Assembly (NCBI GenBank): GCA_000828075.3
Contig: JXCB02000023.1
Coordinates: 823,468 to 887,467, forward strand
Length of the DNA: 64,000 nt
Direction of reading: 5' to 3'
From: Tolypothrix campylonemoides VB511288
GTDB lineage: Bacteria > Cyanobacteriota > Cyanobacteriia > Cyanobacteriales > Nostocaceae
A program made the translations under genes and the position numbers. This document shows, piece after piece, positions 47,111-57,587 of this stretch; positions within the stretch are counted from its first letter, which is position 1; each line of letters opens with the position of its first letter. Under the pieces are notes generated by a model. That model was not told the DNA's origin and searched no databases. It saw only the letters and a list, made by a program, of their open reading frames with translations.

Positions 47111-48091
47111 TTAGCGCAACCAACGCGCCGCATCTTTAGCATGATAGGTTAAAATCAAGTCTGCGCCGGCGCGTTTAAAGCCGATGAGAGTTTCCATCAC
47201 CACACGCTGTTCGTCAATCCAGCCGTTCAAAGCTGCGGCTTTAATCATAGAATACTCACCAGAAACGTTATAAGCAGCAACAGGCAAGTTACTCGCTTCC
47301 TTAACGCGCCAGATAATATCCATGTATGCCAAAGCTGGTTTCACCATCAGCATATCAGCACCTTCGGTGATATCCAGTGCAATTTCTTTGAGGGCTTCCC
47401 TGGCGTTACCAGGATCCATTTGGTATGTTCGGCGATCGCCAAATTGTGGGGCTGAGTCTGCTGCATCCCGGAATGGACCGTAGTAAGCCGAAGCATATTT
47501 GGCAGCATAAGACAAAATCGGGGTATCTTGGAACCCAGCGTCATCCAAAGCGCTGCGAATAGCTTGCACAAATCCATCCATCATTCCGGAAGGCGCAATG
47601 ATATCAGCCCCGGCTTTTGCTTGGGAAACCGCTGTTTTGCCCAGTAATTCTAAAGTTGGATCATTCAAAACCCGTCCGGTTAAGTCACCGACTTCCAAAT
47701 AACCGCAGTGTCCATGACTGGTGTACTCGCACAAACAAGTATCAGCAATCACAATCAAATCAGGAACTGCTTGTTTGACAGCCGTTGCTGCTTTTTGAAC
47801 AATACCGCAATCATGCCATGCGCCAGTCGCATCCACATCTTTATCTGCAGGAATCCCAAATAAAATAATGGCAGGAATTCCCAAGTCATACACCTCTTTT
47901 GCCTCTTCCACGATTTTGTCTATTGAAAGTTGGAAGACACCAGGCATAGATCTGACTTCGTTGGCAATTCCCTCACCTGGTACGGCAAACAGAGGGTAAA
48001 TTAAATCATTTGTGGTTAAAACAGTTTCGCGTACCATTCGGCGCAGTTGTGGATGGGTACGCAAACGGCGGGGGCGATGAGTCGGAAACAT
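47111..48091 (-). CDS. hemB: Delta-aminolevulinic acid dehydratase (porphobilinogen synthase)
   Basis: 326 residues from ATG 48091 ([20 protein letters not shown], family start; 13 codons upstream are unsupported). Condenses two 5-aminolevulinate into porphobilinogen for chlorophyll, heme and bilins. Metal-site region [14 protein letters not shown] (about 119-132), active lysines in [20 protein letters not shown] (K near 195) and [11 protein letters not shown] (K near 248) are present. Confidence 0.97.
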   Translation of the reverse strand: MFPTHRPRRLRTHPQLRRMVRETVLTTNDLIYPLFAVPGEGIANEVRSMPGVFQLSIDKIVEEAKEVYDLGIPAIILFGIPADKDVDATGAWHDCGIVQKAATAVKQAVPDLIVIADTCLCEYTSHGHCGYLEVGDLTGRVLNDPTLELLGKTAVSQAKAGADIIAPSGMMDGFVQAIRSALDDAGFQDTPILSYAAKYASAYYGPFRDAADSAPQFGDRRTYQMDPGNAREALKEIALDITEGADMLMVKPALAYMDIIWRVKEASNLPVAAYNVSGEYSMIKAAALNGWIDEQRVVMETLIGFKRAGADLILTYHAKDAARWLR

Positions 48092-48444
48092 AAAATTTTG
48101 TAAATTTAATAAACAATGGACACAAAACAAAGCGTCATAAACGCAGAGTAAAAACGCTATGTAGTTAGACAGACTACAAAAAGCGCTTAACTATTATGCC
48201 ACTTGCGCTCGGGGCAAACGAACACGCAAGTGGCTCTTCTGCCCTAATGCTGATGACGCTGTGGGTAATTTTGTATTTTACAGCTATATTGTCAAGCAAA
48301 AATATTAAAAGTTCCCTCAAATTCTACATCTGGACGTTATTAAAAATTAATGGTGATGTGCTGTGCAATTAGTCCAGAATGAATAATTCATCAACCGATA
48401 GTTTTTTGATGAATGACTAAAGGCTAATGAAGCATGACTTATGA
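48092..48444. other. Gene-free stretch between DUF4870 gene and hemB
   Basis: 353 bp. An inverted pair AAGCGCTTAAC/GCCACTTGCGC-like is imperfect. The hemB promoter should be here. No supported gene. Confidence 0.4.
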
Positions 48445-48786
48445 CTAAAAAACCCGGAAAATGAAGGGATAGCGGAAGGGTTTATCTGGATCGTTAAGAA
48501 CAGAGAAAATTGCCCAAATTGTCAGTCCCCAGTGGACTAGAAACCATAGACCTGCTAGTGGTAACAGCAAACCAAAGGTGATCCAAGTTAATCCTGTAAT
48601 TATCGCTCCATAAAGCCATACATTAAAGTGGAAGTTGACAGACTCTTTCGCATTTTCCTTAACAACTGGGTCTTCTGATAGAAAGAATATGGCTATGGGT
48701 AGACCTATAGACACTAAAGTAGCGCTCAAGAAGATTGCTCCATGACTCAGTGCTGATAGAATCTTGCGTTTGTCTGAATCGTACAT
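48445..48786 (-). CDS. DUF4870 (Tic20-like) small membrane protein
   Basis: 113 residues. The family signature is complete: RKILSALSHGAIFLSA at the start, KENAKESVNFHFNVWLYG in the middle (ASVNFQ-type motif), and PFRYPFIFRVF at the end, with hydrophobic segments at about 15-35, 57-90. The motif resembles Tic20-family proteins. Function unknown. Divergent from prfC, with 137 bp between. Confidence 0.88.
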   Translation of the reverse strand: MYDSDKRKILSALSHGAIFLSATLVSIGLPIAIFFLSEDPVVKENAKESVNFHFNVWLYGAIITGLTWITFGLLLPLAGLWFLVHWGLTIWAIFSVLNDPDKPFRYPFIFRVF

Positions 48787-48923
48787 TCCTTTTTTTTCTC
48801 CTTCAGTTTAGCGTGGTTATTATATAACGACCCTATCACGAGCATTGTTATCTTAAGATTAAAAGACTCGCTAAAGTTGGAAAAAGTTAAGTTAAGTTAA
48901 GTTACAAGCAAGCAAATTACAGT

Positions 48924-50558
48924 ATGTCTACTGAAATACAGTCGGAATTGCATAAAGCAGTTGATCATCGTCGCAACTTTGCAATTATTTCTCACCCAGA
49001 CGCGGGGAAAACAACACTGACAGAAAAGCTTCTGCTGTACGGAGGAGCAATTCATGAAGCTGGCGCAGTAAAGGCAAGACGGGCGCAGCGCAAAGCTACC
49101 TCGGACTGGATGGCAATGGAACAACAAAGAGGTATTTCGATTACCTCTACAGTGTTGCAGTTTGAATATCAGGACTGTCAGATAAATTTGTTAGATACGC
49201 CGGGACACCAGGATTTTAGCGAAGATACCTATCGTACCCTGGCAGCAGCAGACAATGCGGTGATGCTGATTGATGCGGCAAAAGGTTTGGAACCGCAGAC
49301 GCGGAAGTTGTTTGAAGTGTGTAAGATGCGCGGTATACCGATTTTCACATTTGTGAACAAACTTGACCGTCCGGGAAGAGAACCTTTGGAACTGTTGGAC
49401 GAGATTGAGCAAGAATTGGGCTTGCAAACGTATGCTGTGAATTGGCCCATTGGTATGGGCGATCGCTTCAAAGGTGTGTATGATCGCCACAAAGAACAAA
49501 TTCACTTGTTTGAAAGAAGCGCCCACGGTAGCCGTGAAGCTGTAGACACAGTAGTTGATTTGGGCGATGCGAGAATAGAAGAACTTCTAGAACAAGATCT
49601 CTACTACCAACTGAAAAATGATATAGAACTCCTAGAAGGGGTGGGACCAGAATTAGATTTGGAATTGGTTCATCAAGGCAAAATGACGCCCGTTTTCTTT
49701 GGTAGTGCCATGACCAACTTCGGGGTAGAGTTATTCTTAAAATACTTCCTTAACTACGCCCTCAGACCTGGTCCCCACAACAGCACTGTTGGTGAAATTC
49801 CCCCCACCAACCCTGATTTTTCTGGGTTTGTCTTCAAACTCCAAGCAAACATGGACCCGAAGCACCGCGATCGCGTCGCTTTTGTGCGCGTCTGTACGGG
49901 TAGGTTTGAAAAAGATATGATAGTGAATCATGCCCGCACAGGCAAAACTATCCGCCTGTCCCGCCCACAAAAATTATTTGCTCAAGAACGCGAATCAATA
50001 GATGTCGCTTATGCCGGTGATGTTATCGGTTTGAACAATCCTGGTGTTTTTGCCATAGGGGACACAATTTATACTGGGCAAAAGCTGGAGTATGAGGGAA
50101 TTCCCTATTTTTCGCCCGAGTTATTTGCACTTCTACGTAACCCTAACCCTTCTAAATTCAAGCAATTCCAAAAAGGAGTTTCCGAGTTGCGAGAAGAAGG
50201 AGCTGTGCAAATAATGTACTCAGTGGATGAAGCGAAACGCGATCCCATTTTAGCAGCCGTAGGTCAGTTGCAATTTGAAGTGGTACAGTTCCGGTTGCAA
50301 AACGAGTATGGAGTCGAAACTCTGCTCGAATTGTTGCCTTACTCTGTCGCGCGTTGGGTAGAGGGCGGATGGGAAGCGATCAACAAGATAGGACGCTTAT
50401 TCAATACCACAACAGTAAAAGACAGCATGGGACGCCCAGTGTTACTATTCCGCAATGAATGGAATTGCCATCAATTGCAGGAAGACCATCCAGAATTGAA
50501 ATTGAGCGCTATTGCCCCAGTCTCTGGACAACAACCGATAAATGATTCAAATAGTTAG
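48924..50558 (+). CDS. prfC: Peptide chain release factor 3
   Basis: 544 residues, full length. GTPase that removes RF1/RF2 from the ribosome after termination. G-motifs: [13 protein letters not shown] (about 22-34), [11 protein letters not shown] (about 91-101) and NKLDR (about 145-149). C-terminal motif [17 protein letters not shown] is typical. The start [21 protein letters not shown] matches the family with a short extension. Together with prmC it completes two translation-termination genes in the window. Confidence 0.97.
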   Translation: MSTEIQSELHKAVDHRRNFAIISHPDAGKTTLTEKLLLYGGAIHEAGAVKARRAQRKATSDWMAMEQQRGISITSTVLQFEYQDCQINLLDTPGHQDFSEDTYRTLAAADNAVMLIDAAKGLEPQTRKLFEVCKMRGIPIFTFVNKLDRPGREPLELLDEIEQELGLQTYAVNWPIGMGDRFKGVYDRHKEQIHLFERSAHGSREAVDTVVDLGDARIEELLEQDLYYQLKNDIELLEGVGPELDLELVHQGKMTPVFFGSAMTNFGVELFLKYFLNYALRPGPHNSTVGEIPPTNPDFSGFVFKLQANMDPKHRDRVAFVRVCTGRFEKDMIVNHARTGKTIRLSRPQKLFAQERESIDVAYAGDVIGLNNPGVFAIGDTIYTGQKLEYEGIPYFSPELFALLRNPNPSKFKQFQKGVSELREEGAVQIMYSVDEAKRDPILAAVGQLQFEVVQFRLQNEYGVETLLELLPYSVARWVEGGWEAINKIGRLFNTTTVKDSMGRPVLLFRNEWNCHQLQEDHPELKLSAIAPVSGQQPINDSNS

Positions 50559-50582
50559 TGGTTAGTGGTTCCTATTAACTAA

Positions 50583-50611
50583 TGTAGAGACGCGCATGGC
50601 GCGTCTCTACA
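50583..50611. repeat. TGTAGAGACGCGC palindrome
   Basis: 13-bp arms around a 3-base centre, 25 bp after prfC. Same family as the arms at 43412-43444. It may also act as a terminator-like hairpin. Confidence 0.75.
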
Positions 50612-50689
50612 ACTACTTACTATAGCGGCTCTCAATGGAGTGCAATACATCAGGAGATAAAAACCACAGATGGACAACGGACACTTGCT

Positions 50690-50770
50690 TCAACGGGGGG
50701 AACCCCCCGAAGTTTGCAAAGGAGGAAACCCTCCTTGCAACTTCTCTCCGCAACGCAGTGTCCTCCAGAT
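50690..50770. repeat. Dispersed palindromic repeat, copy C (partial)
   Basis: Landmarks CAACGGGGGGAACCCC, GGAGGAAACCCTCC and CCGCAACGCAGTG also occur in copy A (9340-9490). The region 50559-50884 has no gene; in-frame codons over it belong to the upstream extension of the next ORF. Confidence 0.6.
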
Positions 50771-50884
50771 GGACAAAGATAAATTTGTACTTCATTCAAA
50801 CGAGAAGCGCTATATTTACGAGCGAAGTGCTTGAAAAAGCCCATAGATGGGTATTTTAAAAAAGACCGGAGTGAGAAAATTTTT

Positions 50885-53014
50885 ATGCCTTCACATCCTG
50901 AACCATCTTTGGAGGCAGGATTATCCGCAATTAAGCAGGGTGATTTCCAAAGCGCGATCGCGACTTTAGAAGCAGTAGCTGCAACTGGCAACAGCAACAC
51001 TGTTTTGCAAGCGCAGATAGGGTTAGTGGTAGCTTATGCAAAAAGCGGTAATATCCCAAAGGCGATCGCCTTGTGCGAAACTCTCACTCAAAGTCAAAAT
51101 CCCGAAGTACAACAGTGGGCAAGTCGCACTTTAGAGCAATTGACACTACCTTATCAAAGTAGTGAATCAACAACTGATGTCACACGTTCTGTCCCAATCG
51201 AACCGGACAAAAGGAACTGGGGAGATGAGAGAGCAACATCCTCCTCATCCCTTCCTCCAGCCAGTCGCGAAAAAGCTAAACCACTGACAATTCATTGGCG
51301 ACAAGCAAGAAGAGCACAGTCTTGGCAACAGCTACAAAAGCTCAACTTAATACCCTTTCGCCTACTGATAGCAGGAACATTCATCGCTTTGTTGTGGGTG
51401 ATGCGGGAATTGCTCGTGTTGGTAATGCGATTTATCAACGATATCCTTAGTAAACTACCATATTTGCAGCGAATACAACTTTTTTCAGCTAATCCTACTT
51501 TATTCTTGCTATTGCTACTGCTCATTTTGATAAGCTTTTCTCCTTGGTTACTAGACCGAATACTTATAAATTTTTACGGTCATAGAAAATTGGAGAGAGA
51601 TACCTTAAATAGATACAGTCAAGAAGCTGTTCGGGTGCTGCAAAACTGTTGTCAACAGAGAGGCTGGCAGTTACCAAAACTTGGTGTTTTACCTTTGGCA
51701 GCACCCTTGGCGCTGACTTATGGGAATTTACCGCGCACAGCCCGAATTGTAGTGAGTCAGGGGCTGTTAGAGCAACTAGCAGACGATGAGATAGCCACAA
51801 TTTATGCAAGCCAGTTAGGGCATATTGTCCATTGGGATTTTGTGGTGATGTCTTTGCTGCTACTCGTAACAATCCCAATATATAAAGCATATCAGTCTTT
51901 TTCTCAATGGGCAGACAGAACAACAGCGCGAATTTGGCGTTTTATTCTGGGTATTATGGCAAGCCTTACCTACGGAGTTTGGTGTTTGCTGACTGGAACG
52001 AGCATATGGTTGTCACAGTTACGGCTTTACTATAGCGATCGCTTTGCTGTTGACATCACTGGCAACCCTAATGGTCTTGTTCGTGCCTTACTCAAAATTG
52101 CGATTGGTATTGCTGATGATATCCAAAAACAAGAACACACCAGTTGGCAGTTAGAAAGCTTAAATATACTAGCGCCTGTGAGCTACCAGCAAAGTATTTG
52201 TTTGGGTAGTATTGCTCCGCACACGACGTTTGAATCGTTTTTGATGTGGGACTATCTTAATCCCTACCGTTGGTGGTTTGTGATTAATAATACTCATCCT
52301 TTGATCGGCGATCGCCTGCAACGTTTGGTATCAATAGCCCGCCGTTGGCATTTAGAAACAGAATTGAATTTGGAAAGCCAACAGCCTTTGAAAGTGAAGC
52401 CTCAATCTTTTTTATTTCAAATCGCTCCCTTTTTAGGAATTCCCATAGGTGTTGTGTTTGCCGTTCTGATTTGGCTGATTTGGCAAACGGCATACGCACT
52501 TAAGTTTTTGAACTTAAAGTGGATATACGATGATTGGTCTTTTGTGACAGGTTGCGTACTGATTGGATTTAGTATCGGTACATTATTCCGGATCAATTCT
52601 TTTTTTCCTGATATTAAACTTACCACTGCCCAAACTGATGACCGATTGCCTAACCTCTTATCCAACCCAGCCGTTCTTCCATCTGACAGCATAGCCGTGC
52701 GTTTCGTGGGTAAGTTATTAGGTCATCGAGGTGCAAGTAACTCCTTAGGACAAGATTTCATCTTGCAATCCAACACGGCTTTGGTGAAATTACACCATAT
52801 TTGGTGGATAGGGCAACAGGTCAATCCTCAGGACTTGATTGGTCGCCAGATTACAGTCACAGGTTGGTTACGGCGAGGAGCAACGCCTTGGATTGATATC
52901 CAAACTTTGCAAACTCAAAGCGGTACAACTATCTACAGTCCTCATCCCATTTGGTCTACAGTTTTGGCTGTTGCGGCAGAAGCTTGGGGAGCGTACATCC
53001 TTTTAAGAGGTTAG
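50885..53014 (+). CDS. TPR-fused M48 peptidase homologue lacking zinc ligands
   Basis: 709 residues from ATG 50885 (GGAG about 10 bases before; an 18-codon extension has none). A TPR-like N-terminal region (about 8-95), a Ser-rich linker, membrane helices (about 170-195 and 210-232), and an M48 peptidase-like region (about 245-480). The zinc motif HEXXH is replaced by SQLGH (S309, Q310, with only H313 kept), and the third-ligand motif ExxAD reads LYYSD (L381). The HIVHWD and THPLIGDRLQRL phrases keep the M48 outline. Catalysis is unlikely. A C-terminal domain (about 600-709) looks beta-rich. Confidence 0.85.
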   Translation: MPSHPEPSLEAGLSAIKQGDFQSAIATLEAVAATGNSNTVLQAQIGLVVAYAKSGNIPKAIALCETLTQSQNPEVQQWASRTLEQLTLPYQSSESTTDVTRSVPIEPDKRNWGDERATSSSSLPPASREKAKPLTIHWRQARRAQSWQQLQKLNLIPFRLLIAGTFIALLWVMRELLVLVMRFINDILSKLPYLQRIQLFSANPTLFLLLLLLILISFSPWLLDRILINFYGHRKLERDTLNRYSQEAVRVLQNCCQQRGWQLPKLGVLPLAAPLALTYGNLPRTARIVVSQGLLEQLADDEIATIYASQLGHIVHWDFVVMSLLLLVTIPIYKAYQSFSQWADRTTARIWRFILGIMASLTYGVWCLLTGTSIWLSQLRLYYSDRFAVDITGNPNGLVRALLKIAIGIADDIQKQEHTSWQLESLNILAPVSYQQSICLGSIAPHTTFESFLMWDYLNPYRWWFVINNTHPLIGDRLQRLVSIARRWHLETELNLESQQPLKVKPQSFLFQIAPFLGIPIGVVFAVLIWLIWQTAYALKFLNLKWIYDDWSFVTGCVLIGFSIGTLFRINSFFPDIKLTTAQTDDRLPNLLSNPAVLPSDSIAVRFVGKLLGHRGASNSLGQDFILQSNTALVKLHHIWWIGQQVNPQDLIGRQITVTGWLRRGATPWIDIQTLQTQSGTTIYSPHPIWSTVLAVAAEAWGAYILLRG

Positions 53015-53172
53015 TCAGCGGTATGTAAATAAAAGTTGTATAAATCGAAATAAAATGTTACATTTAGCAATATTAACAGCCGCAACCGATATAACAAAAA
53101 GCTCTAAAGTTAATTATCTGTGCGGCTGCTTGCGCTAATATATCCCCTTTTCCCAACACAGCAGTGAATCAG

Positions 53173-53192
53173 CCAGCCACAGGCTGGTTTTT
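53173..53192 (+). terminator. Intrinsic terminator after the M48-like gene
   Basis: CCAGCC/GGCTGG stem with a 3-base loop, then TTTTT. It lies about 160 bp past the stop; the interval has an AGCCGCA/TGCGGCT inverted pair (about 53080-53130), so a small RNA ending here is possible. Confidence 0.7.
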
Positions 53193-53590
53193 GTTTACCA
53201 AAAACCAAACTTTAAGAAAAAGTGTACTTTATGTTACTATGCGATTATGAGATCGCTGGAAATGTCTAAGATGAACTAGCTAGGTGTAAAATAGCGTGAT
53301 AACCTAAGGAATAGTGTTTGATTGTTCGGAAAAAAAGTGCAGAAGAAGTTTCCAGTGGCAAGCAGTAGGCTGTAAAATTTAAAATTCTTAGAATAAAGGT
53401 GTTATTAGCGTTGTGCGCTTTTGTATTATGCAAGCTTTATCCTGGTAAAAAACTGTATTGTATTGGTTAACAGTTTGGAAAAAAAAATTGGTTTGTGGCA
53501 GCGTTGGTCAATGGTATCTATCGAAAGCCAGACTCACCAAGCTAGTGTTTTTTGCCCAGTCGTTTTCACTCAACTCGTGGAGGTTTAGTC
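53193..53590 (+). promoter_or_regulatory. Long upstream region of the RNA-binding protein gene
   Basis: About 400 bp without a gene. The last part ends CAACTCGTGGAGGTTTAGTC before ATG 53591, with GGAGG as ribosome site. Cyanobacterial rbp genes have long cold-responsive leaders (published), so a regulatory 5' leader is plausible; only length and position support it here. Confidence 0.45.
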
Positions 53591-54097
53591 ATGTCCGTTC
53601 GCCTATACATAGGCAATTTGCCTAAAGAAGAAATAGATCGTCAAGAACTGCAAGCAGTTTTTGCAGAAGAAGGCGATGCAGTTACCACTAAACTGATTAA
53701 AGACCGAAAAACAGGCAAATGCCGTGGATTCGGTTTTTTGACAGTAAACAATGACGAACAAGCAGACCAAATTATTGAAAAATACAATGGTCAAGTGTTC
53801 AAAGACTCTGCTATAAAACTCGAGAAGGCATTACCTCGTACAAAAGGAGAGGAAAACAGCGAGGAGCTACCTAGTAAACCTACTCCTAACCCTGTAAGTA
53901 GCACCCCTACTCCTACTCCAGCAAGAGAAAACAATCGTAGGGAAAAAAGCTCCAATAAAAAGTCTCGTCGTGGTGGCGGTGCTAGAGAAAACACACCAGT
54001 CGCATCTGGTAGCGATGACACCATTCGTCCAGATCCCCGCTGGGCTAATGAGTTGGAAAAACTCAAGCAAATGCTTGCGGCACAAACCACAAGCTAA
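53591..54097 (+). CDS. rbp: RRM-type RNA-binding protein
   Basis: 168 residues from ATG 53591 (GGAGG nearby; 13 upstream codons unsupported). One RNA-recognition motif (1-80): RNP2 is RLYIGNLP (about 4-11) and RNP1 is KCRGFGFLTV (about 40-49). The tail (about 90-168) is unusually long for the family, with Pro/Thr-rich (PTPNPVSSTPTPTPARE) then basic (RREKSSNKKSRRGG) segments, ending with a helix. Similar proteins bind photosynthesis mRNAs at the thylakoid or respond to cold; which applies here is unknown. A hairpin follows. Confidence 0.93.
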   Translation: MSVRLYIGNLPKEEIDRQELQAVFAEEGDAVTTKLIKDRKTGKCRGFGFLTVNNDEQADQIIEKYNGQVFKDSAIKLEKALPRTKGEENSEELPSKPTPNPVSSTPTPTPARENNRREKSSNKKSRRGGGARENTPVASGSDDTIRPDPRWANELEKLKQMLAAQTTS

Positions 54098-54114
54098 TGC
54101 GCAAGCAAGAAATA

Positions 54115-54156
54115 TTAAAAATTAAAAATCAAAAAAACTTGATTTTTAATTTTTAA
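54115..54156. terminator. Bidirectional AT-rich hairpin between convergent genes
   Basis: A perfect 18-bp inverted repeat (54115-54132 with 54139-54156; TTAAAAATT arms) around a 6-base loop gives T-rich tails on both strands. It separates the rbp gene from the convergent gene at 54184. Confidence 0.65.
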
Positions 54157-54183
54157 TTATTATCCCAAAAATGCGCAAGCTAT

Positions 54184-54597
54184 TTAGCTAAAGGGAAGTT
54201 GTAACCATTGTTGTAAGTGCGATCGCAACTGTTGGCTGAAAAGCGATCGCTGGCTATATTTTTCAGATCGAATAGGCTTGCGTTCTTGATCTAGTGTCCA
54301 ACCGTAATCGCTACTCAGGCGCAGCCTGTCTTGCCAGTCTGAAATAGAAACAACAAGTCCAGATGCAGGGCTGTTATCTACACCTTGTACACGAAAGACA
54401 TAGTTAAATGTATTCTGTTTACCAGGAGCGACGGTAGAAGGTTGACCGCATTCTACCAAAAGTCGCGATCGCACTTGTTCGACAAGACCCGGTTTTTCCA
54501 AATCTTCCAGAGTCCGAACCCCTAAAGTTAGGGCAAAGTAAAAATCTTCAACCGGAATAAATTCTAATTGCATAGGATCTCTGTCAGAGTTCGACAT
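54184..54597 (-). CDS. Conserved cyanobacterial protein, function unknown
   Basis: 137 residues from ATG 54597; the frame stays open to a TTG at 54717, adding a hydrophobic stretch (KLVIGCVSLLCFTILITF) that would give a membrane anchor, but no ribosome site supports it. The core is mixed alpha/beta: EFIPVEDFYFALTLGVRTLEDL, TFNYVFRVQGVD, LVVSISDWQDRLRLSSDYGW. No catalytic motif. Convergent with rbp. Confidence 0.68.
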   Translation of the reverse strand: MSNSDRDPMQLEFIPVEDFYFALTLGVRTLEDLEKPGLVEQVRSRLLVECGQPSTVAPGKQNTFNYVFRVQGVDNSPASGLVVSISDWQDRLRLSSDYGWTLDQERKPIRSEKYSQRSLFSQQLRSHLQQWLQLPFS

Positions 54598-55704
54598 TTT
54601 GCTACTGATTTTGCTACTGATTGAGAATGTAATCAAAATGGTAAAACATAGCAGGGACACGCAACCGATCACAAGTTTCGTACAGCACTCTCTCTTCAAT
54701 ATTGTCAGTGATGGCAAGTGCAGCAGCTGTATTTAGTAGCGTTATGTTCTTTATATGAGATCTGCATCCTGCGTTATCGTTAGCCTTCAAGCGTCCTCAG
54801 AAAAGCTTTCAAAGCCATTAAGGGCAGCACAATCACGAATTACTTTCTTCCGGGCGGTACCCTAGCAATCGTAAATCATAAGCGCTACAAGCTGCTTTCA
54901 ACAACGTGAACAACAAGATTTCCGACTTCTCACAGAAGTTGGGAATCTAAGCCAATGAATTTATGTGCCTTTCGCACTCAGATCCTCTGGACTTACAAAG
55001 CAGGCACTTTCACACAAATCAAATACGATTGCTATACACAAAGTTATAGTTGGTGTGTTCATGCTCTTCTAGTAGGAATAGTTTTTTATATGGGCATTCA
55101 GTGAGTGCAAGCTGAAAATTGCCTTAATAAGTCATGAAATTTACTTTAAACATAAAATAAGCAGTATTAATTGTTATAAGTGATAAATCCACAAAAAGGT
55201 GATTGTTGCTCAAAACCACAGTATAAGTTTCGACTTTTAATTGCAACTCACTTTTTTTGAGTCATCCTCGTTTCCTACAGGTCTAGTTCCAGAAGTTGTA
55301 CTTGGAAAGTATCCTAACTAGGAAGCATATATATATTTTGAAGATAGAACGCAGATTATAAAGATTATCTGTAAGTATTGAACATACTTAATTTATTTAC
55401 TCCTATTTACAACAATGTACACTGAAGACATCAATATAGAGAAAAATCTATAGGTGTAATTATAATTACAATGTTTAAGTTTACTTATGAATAATATTAG
55501 CTAAAAATATATCAGTCTAAGTATAAATAAATTAAATATAAGTACGTAAAGAAAAATCTTACTTCTGGATAGTAGATGTATAAAAATATGTGGCATATTA
55601 AATTAAAATAAAGATTAATTAAACTTTCTGCATACATAGAGAAATAGGGCAAATCAGCTACTGAATCTGCCTAAAACCTCTTGAAGCGAAAACACCAACA
55701 AACT
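54598..55704. other. 1.1-kb gene-free stretch upstream of the glycosyltransferase
   Basis: AT-rich, especially 55380-55640. Contains the 33-bp palindrome at 54916-54948. No supported gene, no recognised RNA. The promoter of the glycosyltransferase must be here. Confidence 0.45.
54916..54948. repeat. 33-bp palindromic repeat, copy 2
   Basis: AGATTTCCGACTTC ... GGGAATCT, same ends, length and hairpin as the element at 2717-2749, with a few substitutions. Confidence 0.7.
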
Positions 55705-56991
55705 ATGAACTCTAGAACTGAACAACGCATCGCCCTAATTTCTGTACACGGCGATCCGTCGGTTGAAATCGGGAAAGAAGAAGCTGGAGGACAAAATGTA
55801 TACGTGCGCCAAGTTGGAGAAGCACTAGCTAAACTTGGATGGCAAGTTGAAATGTTTACCCGCAAAGTCAGTGCGGAACAAGAAACAATAGTTCAACACA
55901 GCCCAAACTGTCGAACCATCCGGTTAGAAGCTGGTGCCGTTGAATTTGTGCCACGAGACAATTTGTTTGGATACTTGCCAGAATTTGTAGATAATTTCCT
56001 GAAATTCCAGCAAGAAAATGGCTTTGTATATCCTTTGGTTCATACAAATTACTGGCTTTCTAGCTGGGTAGGAATGCAATTGAAGGAAATCCAAGGAAGC
56101 AAGCAGGTTCACACATACCACTCCTTAGGAGCAGTTAAATATAATACGATTAATACGATTCCTCTGATTGCTACTACCCGGCTAGCAGTAGAAAAACAGG
56201 TGTTGGAGACAGCCGAACGAATTGTGGCGACAAGTCCGCAGGAACAAGAACATATGCGATCGCTTGTTTCCACAAAAGGTAATATCGATATTATTCCTTG
56301 TGGTACTGATATTGGGCAGTTTGGTTGCGTAGATAGACAAGCAGCAAGAGCTGAGTTGGGAATTGACCCGGAAACGAAACTCGTGTTGTATGTAGGACGT
56401 TTTGATCCACGCAAAGGTATAGAAACACTAGTGCGTGCTGTGGCAGAGTCGAAATTCCGATCTGAAAAACTGCAGTTAATTATTGGTGGTGGTAGCCGCC
56501 CAGGTCACAGCGACGGAATGGAACGCTCGCGCATTGAAAGTATTGTCGCAGAATTAGGAATGAGCGACTTTACGACCTTCCCTGGTCGTTTGAGTCAGGA
56601 AATCCTGCCATATTACTACGCTGCTGCTGATGTTTGTGTTGTTCCCAGTCATTACGAACCTTTTGGACTGGTAGCGATCGAAGCGATGGCAAGTCACACA
56701 CCAGTCGTAGCAAGTGATGTCGGCGGACTTCAGTTTACAGTAGTCCCTGAAGAAACTGGTTTATTGGCACCACCACAAGATGTTGGTGCTTTCAGTGCTG
56801 CGATCGACCGAATTCTCGCTAATCCCCAATGGCGAGACGAGTTAGGTCAAGCTGCTAGAAAGCGGGTTGAAACAAAGTTCAGTTGGGAAGGAGTCGCATC
56901 TGAGTTAGCTCAACTTTATACCCAATTGTTACAAGAAAAAGCTGAAGAAATACCAGAAGAAACGCACAAAGAAGCGATATTGGCGAGTTAA
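55705..56991 (+). CDS. Glycosyltransferase family 4 (GT-B) protein
   Basis: 428 residues from ATG 55705 (upstream TTG 55681 is weaker). GT-B retaining transferase: N-domain SVHGDPSVEIGKEEAGGQNVYVRQVGEAL (phrases ISVHGDPSVEIGKEEAGGQN and VYVRQV), HTNYWLSSWVG in the middle, and the C-domain with VGRFDPRKGIETLVRAV and the nucleotide-sugar motif SHYEPFGLVAIEAMA (E near 318 and 326). The start resembles sucrose-phosphate synthase-like and MshA-like enzymes. Donor and acceptor cannot be read from sequence. No sugar genes adjoin it. Confidence 0.88.
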   Translation: MNSRTEQRIALISVHGDPSVEIGKEEAGGQNVYVRQVGEALAKLGWQVEMFTRKVSAEQETIVQHSPNCRTIRLEAGAVEFVPRDNLFGYLPEFVDNFLKFQQENGFVYPLVHTNYWLSSWVGMQLKEIQGSKQVHTYHSLGAVKYNTINTIPLIATTRLAVEKQVLETAERIVATSPQEQEHMRSLVSTKGNIDIIPCGTDIGQFGCVDRQAARAELGIDPETKLVLYVGRFDPRKGIETLVRAVAESKFRSEKLQLIIGGGSRPGHSDGMERSRIESIVAELGMSDFTTFPGRLSQEILPYYYAAADVCVVPSHYEPFGLVAIEAMASHTPVVASDVGGLQFTVVPEETGLLAPPQDVGAFSAAIDRILANPQWRDELGQAARKRVETKFSWEGVASELAQLYTQLLQEKAEEIPEETHKEAILAS

Positions 56992-57157
56992 CAGTACCGA
57001 GTCATAGGACATAAGTCGTGAATAGTCAACACTCTATAGGCTAAACCTAACTCTGACTGGCTATAAGTTTTTACTATATCCCGATTGTCCATTATCCATG
57101 ACCGACAAACAACTCACTCAATACCGTTAAAAATCTTAACAAAGAGGATTTCATAGA

Positions 57158-57180
57158 AGACTTCGTAAAGAAGTCTTTTT
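57158..57180 (+). terminator. Intrinsic terminator after the glycosyltransferase
   Basis: AGACTTC/GAAGTCT stem, 5-base loop, then TTTTT, 167 bp after the stop codon. Confidence 0.75.
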
Positions 57181-57587
57181 ATTTGTTGAGAATTTTTATT
57201 TGAGAAAAATTTATGTTTTACAACTTAAAACAGATTGTCTGTGTCTGTTTTCGAGAATTTGCCCAAAAAACAAGGAAATTTTATATTTAGTAAAATTTTC
57301 TGTAAAATACAATGCTTTTTCTCGCCATTGTGCGAACTGATGTCTTAACCTCTAAAGATAGAAGTGGTTGCTTGCTCCAACACTGAACTTACAACCAAAG
57401 CCAACCGAAACAGCAATTAGTGGTTTGATGAATCTACAGTTGTTCATTTCATATCTGTTGGAGCGAAGTTTTTGATTTATTAGGTGCCATCTATTAAATT
57501 TAGTAGCAATTTCCGTGGGCAGTCAGCTTCGCAGCGCCTGAAAGCAACACAGAGACGTTAATAAATCAGCAATTTAAAGGAAATACT
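57181..57587 (+). promoter_or_regulatory. Upstream region of the PEP-CTERM gene
   Basis: About 400 bp, AT-rich, no gene. AAAGGAAA lies just before ATG 57588. No operator recognised. Confidence 0.4.
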
